NCBI GenBank assembly: GCA_949361645.1
Contig: OX442437.1
Span: 1,508,296 to 1,572,295, forward strand
Direction: 5' to 3'
Source: Spongilla lacustris
Taxonomy: Eukaryota; Porifera; Demospongiae; Spongillida; Spongillidae
DNA length: 64,000 nt
Made by a program: the position numbers and the translations under genes. The first letter of the stretch is position 1. Every line of letters starts with the position of its first letter. The notes below the pieces were generated by a model. The model made no database searches. It was given only the letters and a program-made list of their open reading frames with translations, and was not told the origin of the DNA. Of the stretch, positions 12,180 through 24,504 are shown one piece after another.

Positions 12180-13134
12180 TATATATTTTTTTCTGTATAG
12201 CCGTTCTTACGATGCACGTTTTTAAAGTTTTTCCCCTTTTTATTCGAAGTGCGGTTGCAAAACCAACTATGAATACATTAAACTCCCGTAACGACTTAAA
12301 AAAAAAACAGCCGTGTATATTTTATGAACGGAACATAGAAAAAAATATGGAAGAAGTTGTTTAGGATGTCTCATATCCCATAGAAACCCTAAACACAGTT
12401 TGGGGAATGTCAGGGAAGCCCCGCCCCTCGTGAAGGGGCGGAGGGGTGTGAAGGCGTGTACCGGGAAACGCCCCCTCCCTGACTAATCACATCCAGGAGC
12501 ACGTAGTTGCTCGTGATGGAGAACGCCTTCGAAACGCCGTTCAGGGGGAAGGTGGGTGGGTATTTTCGCACTCACCACGATGCCAGAGTGATCTGGCTGT
12601 GCGCATGCGCATATCCTGATATAGACGCAACAAGCGGAAGGCACCGCCTCGTAACATTAACCGCGTTTAACTCACATTAAACTTCATATTACGTCCTAAA
12701 AGTTAATTGATCACTTGAAAAATTGAAGCCCTATTAAACAGTGATAAAATCAGGGAAAACCGTAACTTCAATATGGCTGATAAAAAAGCTATTAGCTACT
12801 TCCTCGATACTGTACTGTTGCGGACTTTAATAGAATTGCATCGAATTGAATTGGCACAGTGTCCTCGATAATCTGCACAACTGTTTCACAAATGAGGTGC
12901 ATCGCTCAGCCCATAAAAAAAAATGGCTCCTATTTTGAGAAAGAAAAAAACGATCGATACTTGTATTAAACAGTACGCGATTAATCATAGCACGTTGATG
13001 CGAGCGGACTTAAAGCGATTATTTGTCGAAGTGGGAATCTAGCGGGGCAGTCAAGTTGTCAAACCTGCATCATGGGAGGATGAGAGGCGGGCCCAAACCC
13101 TTATTTTGCCAAACTCCTCGGGTGAAAAATCACC

Positions 13135-13207
13135 GTCTTTGCAGGTATCGAACTCGCGCCTCGTGATTCAGAACCACTGGCTTTTAGCGTTGAGCCGAAT
13201 GACTCGT
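13135..13207 (-). repeat. tRNA-like SINE head (block A)
   Basis: Read on the minus strand, an A-box-like GGCTCAACGCTAAAAGCC is followed at tRNA spacing by an anticodon arm GTGGTTCTGAATCAC and a B box GAGTTCGATACC. The arm resembles tRNA-Gln (loop TTCTGAA, anticodon CTG). Acceptor-stem pairing is poor, so a tRNA-derived SINE or decayed tRNA is likelier than a working tRNA gene. Identical in block B at 31623-31695 apart from one base seen. Confidence 0.5.
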
Positions 13208-13663
13208 CATGAATATGATATGCTAAAACAGCTTTTAACTAACATCAGGCCATTAGCTGACTGTGATAACTTTTATATGCGATGTACGTACTTGAGAGGT
13301 CGAAATGGAATTCCTCATGGTGCGACAATTTTGATGTGATAAGCTAGAGATGTGTGTGTCCTATGTGTACAGTGTACAAAGTAGATTTTAAATAAAATGT
13401 CCACTGTGCAGATAATGTATGTGTGTTGAGTGTGTGTTGGTGTGTGTATGTAGGTCAGGTTTCATGAGGTAAACCTCAAAGGGAGTTCATTTGGTCTGGG
13501 GTGCAATTCTGAGGGTTTGTATTAGTTGGGCACATGCGTGCAGGATATGTATGAGTGTGTCATGTATGTGTTGTGTGTGGGTATTCTACCTTGTGTGTGG
13601 TCTGTAGTAAAGCTTGCTGGTGCACAAGTGACGCTGCACAAAGGTTGTTGTAATGTCATGGGA

Positions 13664-13936
13664 AGGCATGTGTGTCTGTGGGTATGTGTGTGTGTCTGTG
13701 TGTCTGTGGGTATGTGTGTGTCTGTGGGTATGTGTGGATATGTGTGTATGTGTGTTTTAATGCATGTGATGGGCCACCCCCCAGATGAAACCCCATGTGT
13801 GTGTGTGTGTGTATGTGTGTGTGTGTATTTATGTGTAATATATCGTCTGGTCCTGTTGTTACCCATAATAATCTCTTTCTTTGTATTTGCACTGAAGGAG
13901 CTATCAAATTATCAAACAAAAAAAAAACACACACAT

Positions 13937-13979
<43 letters not shown>
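13664..13979. repeat. TG/CA microsatellite region (block A)
   Basis: Interrupted GTGTGT tracts with a GTGGGTATGTGT motif, then a pure CA tract from about 13937. The block B equivalents (32095-32235 and 32369-32458) differ in length. Confidence 0.95.
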
Positions 13980-14813
13980 ACATCATTCACACAATGGAAG
14001 TATATCAACAGGAGTCATCATGAGAACCCACACCCCTAGTAAGTCACCCACACCCTCACCACTAAGCTACCCACTCACCACTCACAGACACACTCCTCCC
14101 AAACATACATACATGGTTGAACTGTCAGATTCATACATGTAATCAGTTGAGAACAAATATATGGCTGGTTCCTTATTGTCTGCTAAAGCAGCAGAGACTT
14201 GGCCTGTATGAAATGTGCCATAAATAGATTCCCCCCTCCTCCATCACCAATGGCACATACATGTATATAACTGCCACTATAAATCCACCCAAATCGATAA
14301 TAGTTGAGAAGACAAATCAACCAATGACATCACACAGTATATCCCCATGTACCCTGTAGCATCCTCAGAACACTGTGATGAGTGCAAGGAGTTGGGGGAA
14401 ATCCCCTTCATGTTGAAGACTTGAAGACACTTCTTTTCTCAAAATTTGTTTAAATGCAGTAAGTCTTCGACAGATGTGCTAATTGAACAATATTGGCTTT
14501 GTGATTGCTAACTAACAGAGTTAGATTTACTGTCTTAATTACTAAAATTTGCTCAGTGAAATTGAATATGTACACTTATTCACACCCACTGCTGAATGGA
14601 TGACAGGCTCAGACTTATATTTAGTCATGCCCACCATGACCCTTTGCTATAGGATCTTTCAGACATGGTAAAGTATCTATATATGCATGCATGCTTTATA
14701 GCTCTTAAGTGTACAATTAAATTTAGAAGAAATTGTATTTTGCCTTGTACAATTAATAATGAACACAATGCCATTCTGACCTACAACCATATAACGTCTA
14801 AATGTTATTTCAG

Positions 14814-14996
14814 CTTTTGGATGAAATCATACAGTATGCATCCAAATTCAACATTCCCCACATATGCTTCATCTCTGAAAAAGGACGTACTGACTTCATT
14901 CCACTTCACAAATCGAAGGTGTTGGGAATCTTCGCAGTGGAGTCGATAAATGGCACCTTGTTAGACCAAGGCATCCATCCCTGGGAAGAACCTTAA
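14814..14996 (+). CDS. Putative terminal exon of an unrecognised gene (block A)
   Basis: After the acceptor TGTTATTTCAG a 60-codon open frame runs to TAA, beginning LLDEIIQYASKFNIPHICF and ending DQGIHPWEEP. It looks like normal protein (mixed charge, no repeats). In block B the same exon (from about 33327) is broken by a roughly 50-bp insertion, so only A keeps the frame. No upstream exon was identified and I do not recognise the family. It may be a relic of a duplicated host gene or of a mobile element. Confidence 0.35.
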   Translation, partial: LLDEIIQYASKFNIPHICFISEKGRTDFIPLHKSKVLGIFAVESINGTLLDQGIHPWEEP

Positions 14997-15304
14997 AATG
15001 TACTACGTAGAACATCCATGTGAACCATGAAAAACGTCTTTTTAATTCAGTATATATGTATAATTATGCTGTATCCATCAGAATTGATTGCCTATGAGTT
15101 GTTCAGTAGCTGGATCACAACACTACAGTCGTGATCATTTGTAGTAACTTTGTAGTAACTTCCATATATGCATGGCCATGGTGTGCAGTGCCAAAGACGA
15201 TGGTAATATCAGACCATGGCATAGTTTGGATTTTGGGAGGGCTAACTGCATTTTTGAACGATTAAGAACAGCTGAAAAGAAAATCGTTGCATGCCGGTAC
15301 ATGT

Positions 15305-17428
15305 TAGGTACTTTAATAAATTTTGAAAAATATGCATAGCCTAAAAGAGCAAATTGAATGCATCAAAAATATGCTTTTGCCACGGAAAACAGATTACTAT
15401 TTCAAAAGTTATAACGTTTCAAACATTGCGTCGCGGGTGACTAACAATGTACGCAATGTGAATGGACCGCGATATAAAAAACTGTGACCGCTTGACTTCT
15501 CCATGCAGCTACTGTAAAAGTATTCAAGATAATGATGCCATAATTGCATAAAATACAACATAGGTACTCTTTGTAAGGTTCACAGGGTCAAATACACATT
15601 ACATCTAAATTTAGGTATCTCATTATATAATCTAGCTGCCAATACGGCAATAGCCCGTATAGCGATACCATAATGTTCTCCCCTATTTGTTCACATTCAT
15701 CATTCTTCCAATGTGTAATAATTCCTTTAGGAACTTAAGACTTCTTTGATTGATTTACATATATATGTCCATTGTATAGAACATTTTGATGATCCACATA
15801 CCATAGGTGTTCAATATTCAATATACAGACCATTTCCCAATAACTGATCACGCCCATAGCCATTGAGACATCAGGAGAGAGCTTGGCCATCACCTTAGGC
15901 AGGCATCAGGAGAGTGCAATGCCTACTCTTACTTGCTACAAAGGCTATCAGTTGCAGTACAATGTGGCTATAATGGATTCTGTGCATGGGCCAGCATGCA
16001 GTGTTAGACTTTTTCTGTATCTTTTTACTAGTATAGTTACTTATTGTGCATTGTTTATGCTTACCTTTATTATTTTATTATTACAAATAACTGACACGTT
16101 GGATAAAACGCTTTAATAATATTACATTAATTTTTTTTCATTATGAGATATTAGGAAACTCATTTGATAATTCCACTTCCTTTTCTGCCACACATTGCAA
16201 CTTCTTTTCTATCTTCCTCCTTGAACTGTTCTCCTTCTTTAGAATCTTATCTTTAAGTTGCTGATCTTGCAATATAGAAATGTTGTGTTCATGTTGTTTA
16301 CTAACTAACTTTACTCTCTGAGCTTGTCTGATGCAAAATTTAACCAGGCTATATTTTCTTGCTTGTTCTGAGAGTGTGCACGCATTGTAATTTTACATCT
16401 TACGTTTCCATAAAAGGTAATCAGCCAGGCCAAGGGTGCATTGTGCTCAGCAAACATACTTGGTGAACAATGGATGCATGGTGATAGATGAGCTAAAGTA
16501 CCTTCAAGGTAGCCATGCAACTGTGTCTATATTACACATATTACACCTTTAAAAGTATATTTAGTGTACTACAATATCTATTATCTTATCTTATCTTGTT
16601 CTGTTGTAGCATGCAGAATTTTGTACTTCAAGGTTCAGGGAGAGCAGTAATTTTCAAACCTGCCATTTGATCCAAAGCTATTTCAATAACTGGGCATATG
16701 CTGGTTATGGGTAGATGTATTTCTCAATGTTACTGCATAGCTAGGATTACACTAACATGAAAATATTGTCTTGAAAAATACGCTGTGTGGGCACCATCAT
16801 ATTTTTATGATTGAGCTGTTTTTAATGATATGGCGGTCCATGCTGTACAATACTTTCCATAACTAACGCGTGTCTTGACGAATTCGGTGCGTATTAAATA
16901 GAACTATCACACAACTCTTTGATACGTAAACAAAATAGATTGTCTATGCGTTGAAAAAAAAAGTTTAATTCCCATGCATGCAGGGCTCTAACACAGAAAT
17001 ACCAGTTAAGCATTATTATCCTTTAAGCAATTCAACTTTAAACACCTGTGCCGATAAATGGACCCTTGGGCACCATCCAAAGCTCATGGAATTTTATCCT
17101 GATATAGACTAGGACCTAATAAACATGGGAAACGCTTCCTCAAGTGATTGCTTTAAGAATCTAGGGAATGGCTAATCGCGACCGATTACTATGGAAATCA
17201 ACGAGGCACACAAAATAACGCCGTATGCTGGCTTACATTTAGATACCAATAGTGTATCGGGCAACCCCTTTTGTTCTGTATTCTACCAGTAAAGTCCTAA
17301 ATACCTTGCAAACAACTTTACAAAGCGCGCGTCTTCTTAAGCACTCGTAGAGAAATCCTAAATACGGTCACAATTTTCGACGAAATTTAGATCTCCACCT
17401 ACGCAAACGCAATTTATTAAAGTACCTA
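15305..17428. mobile_element. 2.1-kb TIR element with 7-bp TSD; absent from block B
   Basis: Perfect 18-bp terminal inverted repeats TAGGTACTTTAATAAATT, flanked by the direct repeat TACATGT (15298-15304 and 17429-17435). Block B has a single CACATGT at 33854-33860, the empty site. Interior ORFs are short and show no transposase motif, so the element appears non-autonomous. The superfamily is not identified; a 7-bp TSD is uncommon, and since TACATGT occurs often in this DNA its length could be misjudged by a base. Confidence 0.85.
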
Positions 17429-18337
17429 TACATGTGGTTGATGAACAGTAATCAACTATATAATAGCGCAAGCTAGCTAGGCTTGTCAGTATTTTATATG
17501 ATCATTAAGATTTTCACTTGAGTTATAAGTAAGGACTTTTAAAGCATTACTCAAAACCATTTTAAACCATCGAGGGACTTGCACAGTGATATACACACTT
17601 GAATTATTTGTATCAAATTTTAATATCTTTGACGAAGGCTTGATACTCCCTATTTATACCAGCTGCAGCGTGCAGTATGATTGGAAGGGGGCTCCAACCA
17701 AATGTGCATTTCAGTCCAGCTGCTCCCAATGTCACAAAACCTGCTATTGGTTTGGCTTATTTGAATGCACTTGGCTTCATTTATGCATCCGTTGAACTTA
17801 TTGGGTGCTTGATTATGCCCTGTAGTATTGTGCCCAATGTGCCAGCAAATATGCTTGCAAATGAATTCAATTACAGCAATACCATACATGGTAAATGTTG
17901 CCCATATATGGAATTGTTAGCAATGATTTTATTTGCAAGTCACCGCAAACACAAACACAACAAAGTTGAAATCCACTGCAAGAAATAATTATATTTACAA
18001 TTGTGATTTTAAAAATCTGATTGCACCATTAAACTCACTAGGTACTTTAGAGATTTATCACGTTATTAAAACAGCTAATTAATTTATTAAAATATATTAT
18101 TGTTATTATTGTCTTGTAATACGTTAATTGTATGTCTGCATGGCAGGAAAGTTAGGAATAGCCATCGCTGTTGCATAAAATCTTTCCGAACTAAAGCTAT
18201 CGTCGATTTTAGTGATCTAAGCATACGCATGCGCAACATAGTTGAACTCGTGTCCCTGCCACTGGATATATTCTCGAGGTCACGTGATCTGTTTCTTTTA
18301 TTTTTTTTTATTTTTATAACCATTGTAATCTATTTGT

Positions 18338-18402
18338 ATAATAGTTGGGCGTGGCTAGCCTTTTGGCGGAGGGTTGGGTATCAAGCCTATATTTGTACCC
18401 GC
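18338..18402. mobile_element. Single arm of a foldback MITE (family of 62525-62666)
   Basis: TAGTTGGGCGTGGCTAG...TTGGGTATCAAGCCTAT matches the arm of the hairpin element at 62.5 kb; the opposite arm is absent here. Confidence 0.6.
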
Positions 18403-18699
18403 CTGATTAATAGTATTGTGGATATAATAGCTCTACACTGAGACTCGATCGCTATCAATAATTCTAGGTATGCGCTATTCTTGCTAGCCAGACGTACATC
18501 GAACTTCAACTGGACTGTGAACGAGGGACGCATGTTGGAAGTAGGCCTAAGACTTAGTATTACTAGAGGTGGAACCAGGTAAAAATGGCGGGGAAATGAC
18601 ACCTTGTTTCTATGCCATGGAAGCTTCTTTTATAGTTGTTATCAACGTGTATAGCTTTGTAATTACATAAAGGTGACAATAAAACCAACTGCACTGGTT

Positions 18700-18790
18700 G
18701 AAGAACGATATTCGAAAACTTTCGCCATAGACGAACCGCCCCCAATCGGCGCGAATTAAGCGGGAAAATGTGCACATACTTTGTTCAACT
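18700..18790. mobile_element. Core fragment of the shared-core foldback family
   Basis: AATCGGCGCGAATTAAGCGGGAA followed by ACTTTGTTCAACT is one half of the central palindrome of the elements at 5745, 7867 and 11347. It stops where the next element begins. Confidence 0.6.
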
Positions 18791-18795
18791 ATAAA

Positions 18796-20141
18796 CAGGG
18801 TTGCCGAAAGTCAGGCCGGGGTCCGGCCTGTGACCGGCCGGCCTGACAGCCCCGGCCTGTCAGGTCGGCCTATCAGGTCGGTATTACTAATATATTCATA
18901 GCTGATTGATAATTTGATCGCTTAGATTGTACATGTATGAATGGCCTTAAATGTTGCTTCATTTGTGCTGCGCACGAATCCACTTCAAGTACTCCACTTT
19001 TATCAGCTGTGCTTCCTCCAACCCCGATCTTTGGATACATAATCCAGACGAATTCGTAAATACCGTAGAGTATTGGCCCCCCCACCTCCAAAAAAAAAAG
19101 GTCCCGTGTTTAAACGAGCGCATCGACGTAATCATGCATGAACGCAGCTGCGTGCCATACTTTAAACTCCTGCTGGAGTGCCAGTTCTTTCCTGAAATTT
19201 TTTAACAGCTACGCGGAAGTTTTAACGATTACGTCGATACGTTTGTTAAACACGGGCCATTTTTTTCTGTGGGGTTGTATTCGTCAGGTTGGAATTCCCA
19301 CTAAGTAGGAAATAAAACACTAACTCTACTTCCATTGTTTGGTCGCATTTCAAGGTGTATAGAGTCTATATCTCTCATATACAAGAACTCTAGCTGCTCA
19401 AAGCTAAAAAGCCCCCACTTGAACAGTATTTTACAATGAAGGTTCCCCCATTATCTGTGTCATGCACCACTCATATTTTACGTCATGTGTTGATCACAAC
19501 TCCATGCATGAGTTGCACTTGCAACCTTTTACATGTAAGTACATGTACATTTTTGGTAACGACACAGTGAGTTTCTCATTCTCGTGCACAACTGACCATA
19601 CTAAAGAACTCCATTATTCGGATGACTTCTCTAATGCATCATGTACATGTTAATCACTTAGAACAGGAATCTATAACCCACATCAGTCAATGAAGCTGTC
19701 CATTACATCCCCCACCCCCATCCCCACCCCCACCCCCTTCACCTCCATAAAATGGTTGGTAGTATAATATATAATGTGGAACACTCGACACAGAAATATG
19801 CTTGGGCCTTTATTTCTATATGTGATCAGGCATGCAGTTTACATTTATGTACATGTATGTATAGATAATAGAATATTTGCACTTCCAATACTGCCAATGC
19901 CACACATGCATGCAGTCAGTAATCCTTCCTAACTGAGACAGAGCACCCTGAAATCAGTCAAAGCTGTGCATCTATATATGATCTCTGATAACACCATGCA
20001 TGTAATTGCTGGCGCATGCATTGGTGTGACAATCTACTCCCCCCTTTGTGGGCGGATCCCGGCCTGTCAGGTGAGAGTCCGGCCTGCCAGGCCAAGCGGA
20101 CAGTCCGGCCTGGCAGGCCGGGCTGGCCTTCGGCAACCCTG
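18796..20141. mobile_element. 1.35-kb element with CAGGGTTGCCGAA ends and GGCCTG-rich subterminal repeats
   Basis: Inverted termini CAGGGTTGCCGAA(A/G)G. Both ends hold many copies of CCGGCCTG(T/C)CAGG in either orientation. CAGGG termini are typical of hAT elements, but no 8-bp TSD is visible; the right flank is a CA microsatellite that may have erased it. No transposase. A further GGCAGGTCGGCC cluster follows at 20205-20240. Confidence 0.55.
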
Positions 20142-20409
20142 CACACACATGCACAAACACATGCACACACATGCACACATACACACAGACTTCAGTAGCA
20201 GGGCTGGCGGAACCGGTCCGGCAGGTCGGCCGCTGGACCAATATACCCATTTTCAAATTCATTAATTGATTACAATGTGTATTATAGTCTAGTAGTTTAG
20301 TAATGTAGCTGCAATACCGTTCTATTTATGACAATTGAGTCTACTGATTTATTGTAATCATTGGCTGCAAACGTTCCCGAAAGTTTCATCATATCCTCCT
20401 GTGCAATTT

Positions 20410-20430
20410 GCCGGTGTCACAGGCATACGG

Positions 20431-20467
<37 letters not shown>

Positions 20468-21785
20468 ATTTTGGGTCCGGGGGGACCCATATGCCTAGGC
20501 AAGTGGGTCCCCCCGGACCGAGATGCCTAGATGTAAAAATTTAATTATCCCGGACCCAAATGCCTAGGCAACCTGGTCCCCCCCGGACCCAGCTGCCTGT
20601 TAGCAAAATATATACTTATGTATAAACATTTTACAGAGAAAGCTCGTGACCATAGGCGTCCGCTCGATGAGACGCAGGATGGGGGGGGGGGGGGGGGGCG
20701 TATGCCCACCTCCCCTGCATACCCCAACTAACTAATATCCATAGCGGTTAACAATCGATTGCATTGAGTACCTACTTTGTTATTGAACGGCACAACAATC
20801 GATATGCATGGGGACTACGAGCTAGTGATTCCCCGTCCATTGCATGTATATCGCTCGTTGAATGGTATATGCCGTTCAATAACAATGGCTTGCTTGTGAC
20901 TTCGAAACAGTGTACTTATTATAGTCCTGTCGGAAGCACTGATTTTGTTCTGAAACTGCATGTGGCTTTCATGTAGAAATATTTCATGCACTGCACTGAA
21001 AGCTTCTGCGTCCCGCGCGGGAGGGCTGGTTGATGTAATGATCTACGTTGCCTCCGGAGCCCTTGATACAAGCCTATGTTTTGACAGATGTATGTATTAC
21101 CCGGCTGAGTACATGCAGACTGATATAAAGCGTGTCTCAAAATTGCATTGCGATCGACAGGTCAATCATCAAGTCCTGTATGATACGAAGAAACAGTTGT
21201 GTACTGCTTGAACATGACCCATTTATTGTTTGTATATGCTCAACATGTTTATTTATTTATTTATCGTATCATAAAAATTACACAACAATAACACACTAAA
21301 TAAAAACTAATTAATTACAGACTACCACAAAGTACCTAAGCCTAACCAATGTTTCAGACATAGGCTACTCAAATGAATGGGGCAGACTTCTCGTCAAAAT
21401 AGCTCTTGCTATGCTACGCCGGGAGTTAGCACCAGACTAAGTCTGCCAAAAAGATAAGCACTGAGTGGCCTTACTTTTCGGCAGATGGCAAGCCGAGTGG
21501 CTGTTACAAAATGTAACGGCTGGCAGACGCTAACTTACCGTTGAGAAAGTAATAACAAATGTGTCTATCGTATCAAAACCGGCGGTGCCAGTAAATAAAA
21601 CGCATCAGGAAACTCTGTCCCCCCCCCCTCCGCCCCCTACCCGGACCAAGATGCCTGGATGTACAAATAATGACCCGGACCCATATGCCTAGGCATTTGG
21701 GTCCGGGGGGGGGACCCAGTTGCCTAGGCATATGGGTCCCCCCGGACCCAAAATAGGGGGGGACCCACATGCCTGTGACACCGGC
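20410..21785. mobile_element. 1.38-kb inverted-repeat element with GGGTCC/GGACCC modules
   Basis: Ends begin GCCGGTGTCACAGGCAT on both sides. Each arm of about 150 bp is built of modules such as GGGTCCCCCCGGACCC and ATGCCTAGGCA, themselves palindromes, so arms can fold alone or together. The left arm contains 35 consecutive C (20433-20467). The interior has no recognised coding sequence. TSD not evident. Confidence 0.7.
20433..20467. repeat. Poly-C tract (35 C)
   Basis: Thirty-five uninterrupted C where the opposite arm of the same element has only seven, so the run expanded after insertion or is an assembly artefact. Confidence 0.9.
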
Positions 21786-22757
21786 CTTTCCAAAGCATGC
21801 ATTGGTAACGCAAAGAAACTCATATGGAGAAATGCCCGGTCAAAAGGTACTGACCGCGTATACTCCCGTATAACTTCCATAGAAAATGAATGGCTTTTTA
21901 TCAATTTGATTATTAATAGCTAACTACAATCAGCTCGACTTAGGTCGGGGTCAATATTGCTTCAAAAACGCAAGAGCTTGATTTAGCAGTATATAAAACA
22001 ACCCCTTTATATTGAAATATTTCTTTCCTTTTGACAAAACAGCACTTTCCATAGAGAAGTACACAAAATGCACTTTTTCATACCTAATTAATGTATTCAA
22101 TCACTCATAATTCTTAGCTGAGATTAGATATGATTAGGTCGGACTTGGGAATTAGAGGCAATGTACTTCTTTATTTTTTAGTGTAGTCAAAATATTTTTA
22201 GACCCCACTGAATTCTTTCCTCAGATTTATAAAGTATTTGGGTGCCAATATTTTAGCGCCGTATATTTTTCCGGATACGCATTGTTTATGTGGTTATATT
22301 GTGTTGATACGTTTATTAAATGCTCTTAGTGTACAAGGCTAGTCTCGTACCCAGACCTAAATGTAGTAACGACAATAGGAGGGGCTGCCGCGGCGCCGAA
22401 TGTCGGCGGTCCAATCAGAATTGAGATTTTGCGTGACGTCACGATGATTGCATTCCAACAACATTCCAAACTAGAAAGAGGAGCCTGCCTCAGCCAGGTA
22501 GCTTAATCATGCGTGCGCATCGAAGGCTGCGATATCTGGATCCATGGACATGCGTCTAAAACCAGGAAAGGACTCATTACGAAGGAGGGCTAAAATCTGT
22601 TGCCATACGATGTTCAGCCCATTGCGTTCACCGATCTGAGAGTATCATTGTGGTGCCAGCCTACAGAGGCGGCCCCAGCATCTACCGAGGCGGTTGTTAA
22701 TTAATAGTTGGTAAATTATTTTTTGTTCCCATAAACGTTAAAACGGGAACGAAGTGT

Positions 22758-23058
22758 ATTCCAATGCTACGTACGCCACACCCACTGGTGGGAATAATTC
22801 AATGGCGGCGGATGGCGTATTTCAGACATTTGTACCTGAAAGGAACATTTTAATTGTTTGGATTGCATGCTGCGGGTTGAACCTCTTTTCATTTTCGTTT
22901 TTATCTCAGTATGCTACTTGTCTTATACTTAGTCAGTAGGTAGCGGGCGAACAAATTAGAACTTGTTTTTCGGTGAAAAAAAATGGTTGAAACACTTATA
23001 ATTCCCCTCCACCACCGTTGAATCATTCCCACCAGTGGGCGTGGCGTTACACCGGAAT
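22758..23058. mobile_element. About 300-bp MITE-like element with 45-bp imperfect TIRs
   Basis: ATTCC(A/G)(A/G)TG...GCCAC(A/G)CCCACTGGTGGGAAT occurs at the left and inverted at the right. No TSD was found, so boundaries are approximate. The stretch 22340-22460 upstream begins with TCTCGTACCCAGACC, resembling the end of the element at 41261, and holds a CCAAT box and the palindrome TGACGTCA. Confidence 0.5.
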
Positions 23059-23318
23059 TCACATAGTTCCCAGCCCTGTGGATACTATCATTACTGGTGT
23101 AAGACTTACTGAATTGCATTGTATCTATTCTCACAGTCAGGTTCCCAGTCCTCGGTCATCCAATAACCAAATTTTTGGCGGTCCACGGTTATTACCTCGA
23201 TCGATTACTCTGACGGTTAAGTGCTTTCGCGAACTGATATTCACTTTTCCTGACGGTCACGGACGAGTTTGACGGTTTTGACGGTTGACGGGCGACTGGC
23301 CTTTGGCAGCCCTATGCC

Positions 23319-23381
23319 GCGCATGCGCAAGTTGCAATTATCACTCAACCGGATGCCCGCAGCGAGCTACCCTATATAAAG
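23319..23381 (+). promoter_or_regulatory. Core promoter of the FAM3/ILEI-like gene
   Basis: GCGCATGCGC (23319-23328), an NRF1-type palindrome, lies 45 bp upstream of TATATAAAG (23373-23381), which is 44 bp before the start codon. Spacing predicts transcription starting near 23400, giving a leader of about 25 nt. Inferred from motifs only. Confidence 0.6.
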
Positions 23382-23424
23382 CATAGCGCAACTTGTAGAT
23401 TACATCGTCGGAGAGAAAGTAAGG

Positions 23425-24504
23425 ATGGCTCCTCTGATGGTTGCCGCCTTCGTGATGCTGATTGTTGCTGCGCATTGCCGCACACCAGGTCAGTCAGCTC
23501 TACATAGAAGGAAACTATATATCAGGTCTAGCGCTCCATAACCCTTTCCGCTTCGCAAGGTGGTCGTCAACAGCTCATGAAAGACAGCTACATTAGGGAG
23601 TACGAAGAGGCCCTGATCAGTGGAGAACTTAACGAACAAGGTACATTGCTTGACGTATGCGCTCCAAATGATCTGCTCGTATGCAGCTCAAGCTCTGCGA
23701 TACCCTGTGGAAACAACTGCGACCTCGACATCGGTGGAGGTCCGCCTCCACTCTAGCAAGGCCCAGGTGGACGCCACCATACTCGACAAACATGTCGTCA
23801 AAACTGGGTACGACCAGAGCGGACTGCCAAAAGTGACCAATTACGTCGCGTACGAGCAGTACTATGATAGCACTGAGTGGACCACTCAAACCAGAGGGAT
23901 ACACGTTATCGTTCTCGATGGAAGCACGGTTAGATGAAAGCCGTTTGATATTCCTGTACTTGCACGTGATGTATAACCGTGTTTATTTACGCATGCATGC
24001 AGGGAAGAGTGGTCTCTTATAAGTCATTTGACACGTGGGGCGATGGGAGCAGCTCGGCAGCTTTAGTGGCGCACCTCAACGGTATACCCAGAGGAAGGAT
24101 AGTATGTATGGCCGTTTTGGTGAGTTTCAATTCTATCTATGGCACACAAAATATAAGTATGCATGTTCTGCAGGACGAGGGATCGTCGCAATTGAGCGCT
24201 TCAGCACGGAACACCATTAGCGCACTTGGGAGCAAACAAATATGTGAGCTTAACTCTTAGCATGTGAAATTAGGAGAAGATAATTCGAGGGCTGTAGCGA
24301 AGTATCGTGGGTCATTCCCAGTCGAGTCTTCGCAGTATAGATGTCGGCTTATGATTGGTAACATTCATATCGGCTTGCCATACCCATGCATGCAATGTCT
24401 ATATGTTCTCCCGTGTAGCGTCGCTTGCTGGACGAGACATGGTGAAGATATTCAAAAAAAACAGCCTTCTGAAGATTGGGCACGTGATCTTCATCTCCGG
24501 GTGA
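23425..24504 (+). CDS. Secreted FAM3/ILEI-like protein (GG-lectin domain), six exons
   Basis: Exons 23425-23488, 23560-23640, 23687-23928, 24003-24119, 24174-24243 and 24419-24504 join with consistent phase and GT-AG borders to give 219 residues, close to the roughly 230 of FAM3 proteins. Residues 1-18 (MAPLMVAAFVMLIVAAHC) form a signal peptide. The ILEI/FAM3 signature follows: GIHVIVLD near 119-126, SYKSFDTW at 134-141, LNGIPRGRIVCMAV near 155-167 and DEGSSQLSASA...LGSKQI at 169-191, matching the family's pattern (SFDTY, IP.G.IV, DE......LGS). The protein should be secreted; family members are cytokine-like or glycan-binding, so the ligand is unknown. Introns are 46-175 bp. The last exon after GRDM does not match family C-termini well, so the 3' end is the weak part of the model. 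Confidence 0.72.

Larger units (their letters stand above)
8872..17995. repeat. Segmental duplication, block A (direct partner at 28189-34590)
   Basis: From TTCAAAGGATTCAGTTACATT to GCAAGAAATAATTATATTTA this block aligns collinearly with block B in the same orientation, about 19 kb downstream. Long stretches are identical by eye. Length differs mainly because A carries two transposons (11347-12179 and 15305-17428) that B lacks, while B carries a LINE fragment (29215-29501), a segment of about 200 bp at 33910-34115 and smaller indels. Confidence 0.95.

Noticed and set aside
13135..13207. Functional tRNA-Gln gene
   Set aside because: The acceptor stem does not pair well and the sequence is embedded in duplicated repeat DNA, so a SINE head or relic is more likely.
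17677..17988. 103-codon ORF beginning MIGRGLQPNVHFS
   Set aside because: The block B copy at 34298 is frameshifted within it and no domain is recognisable, so coding is not supported.
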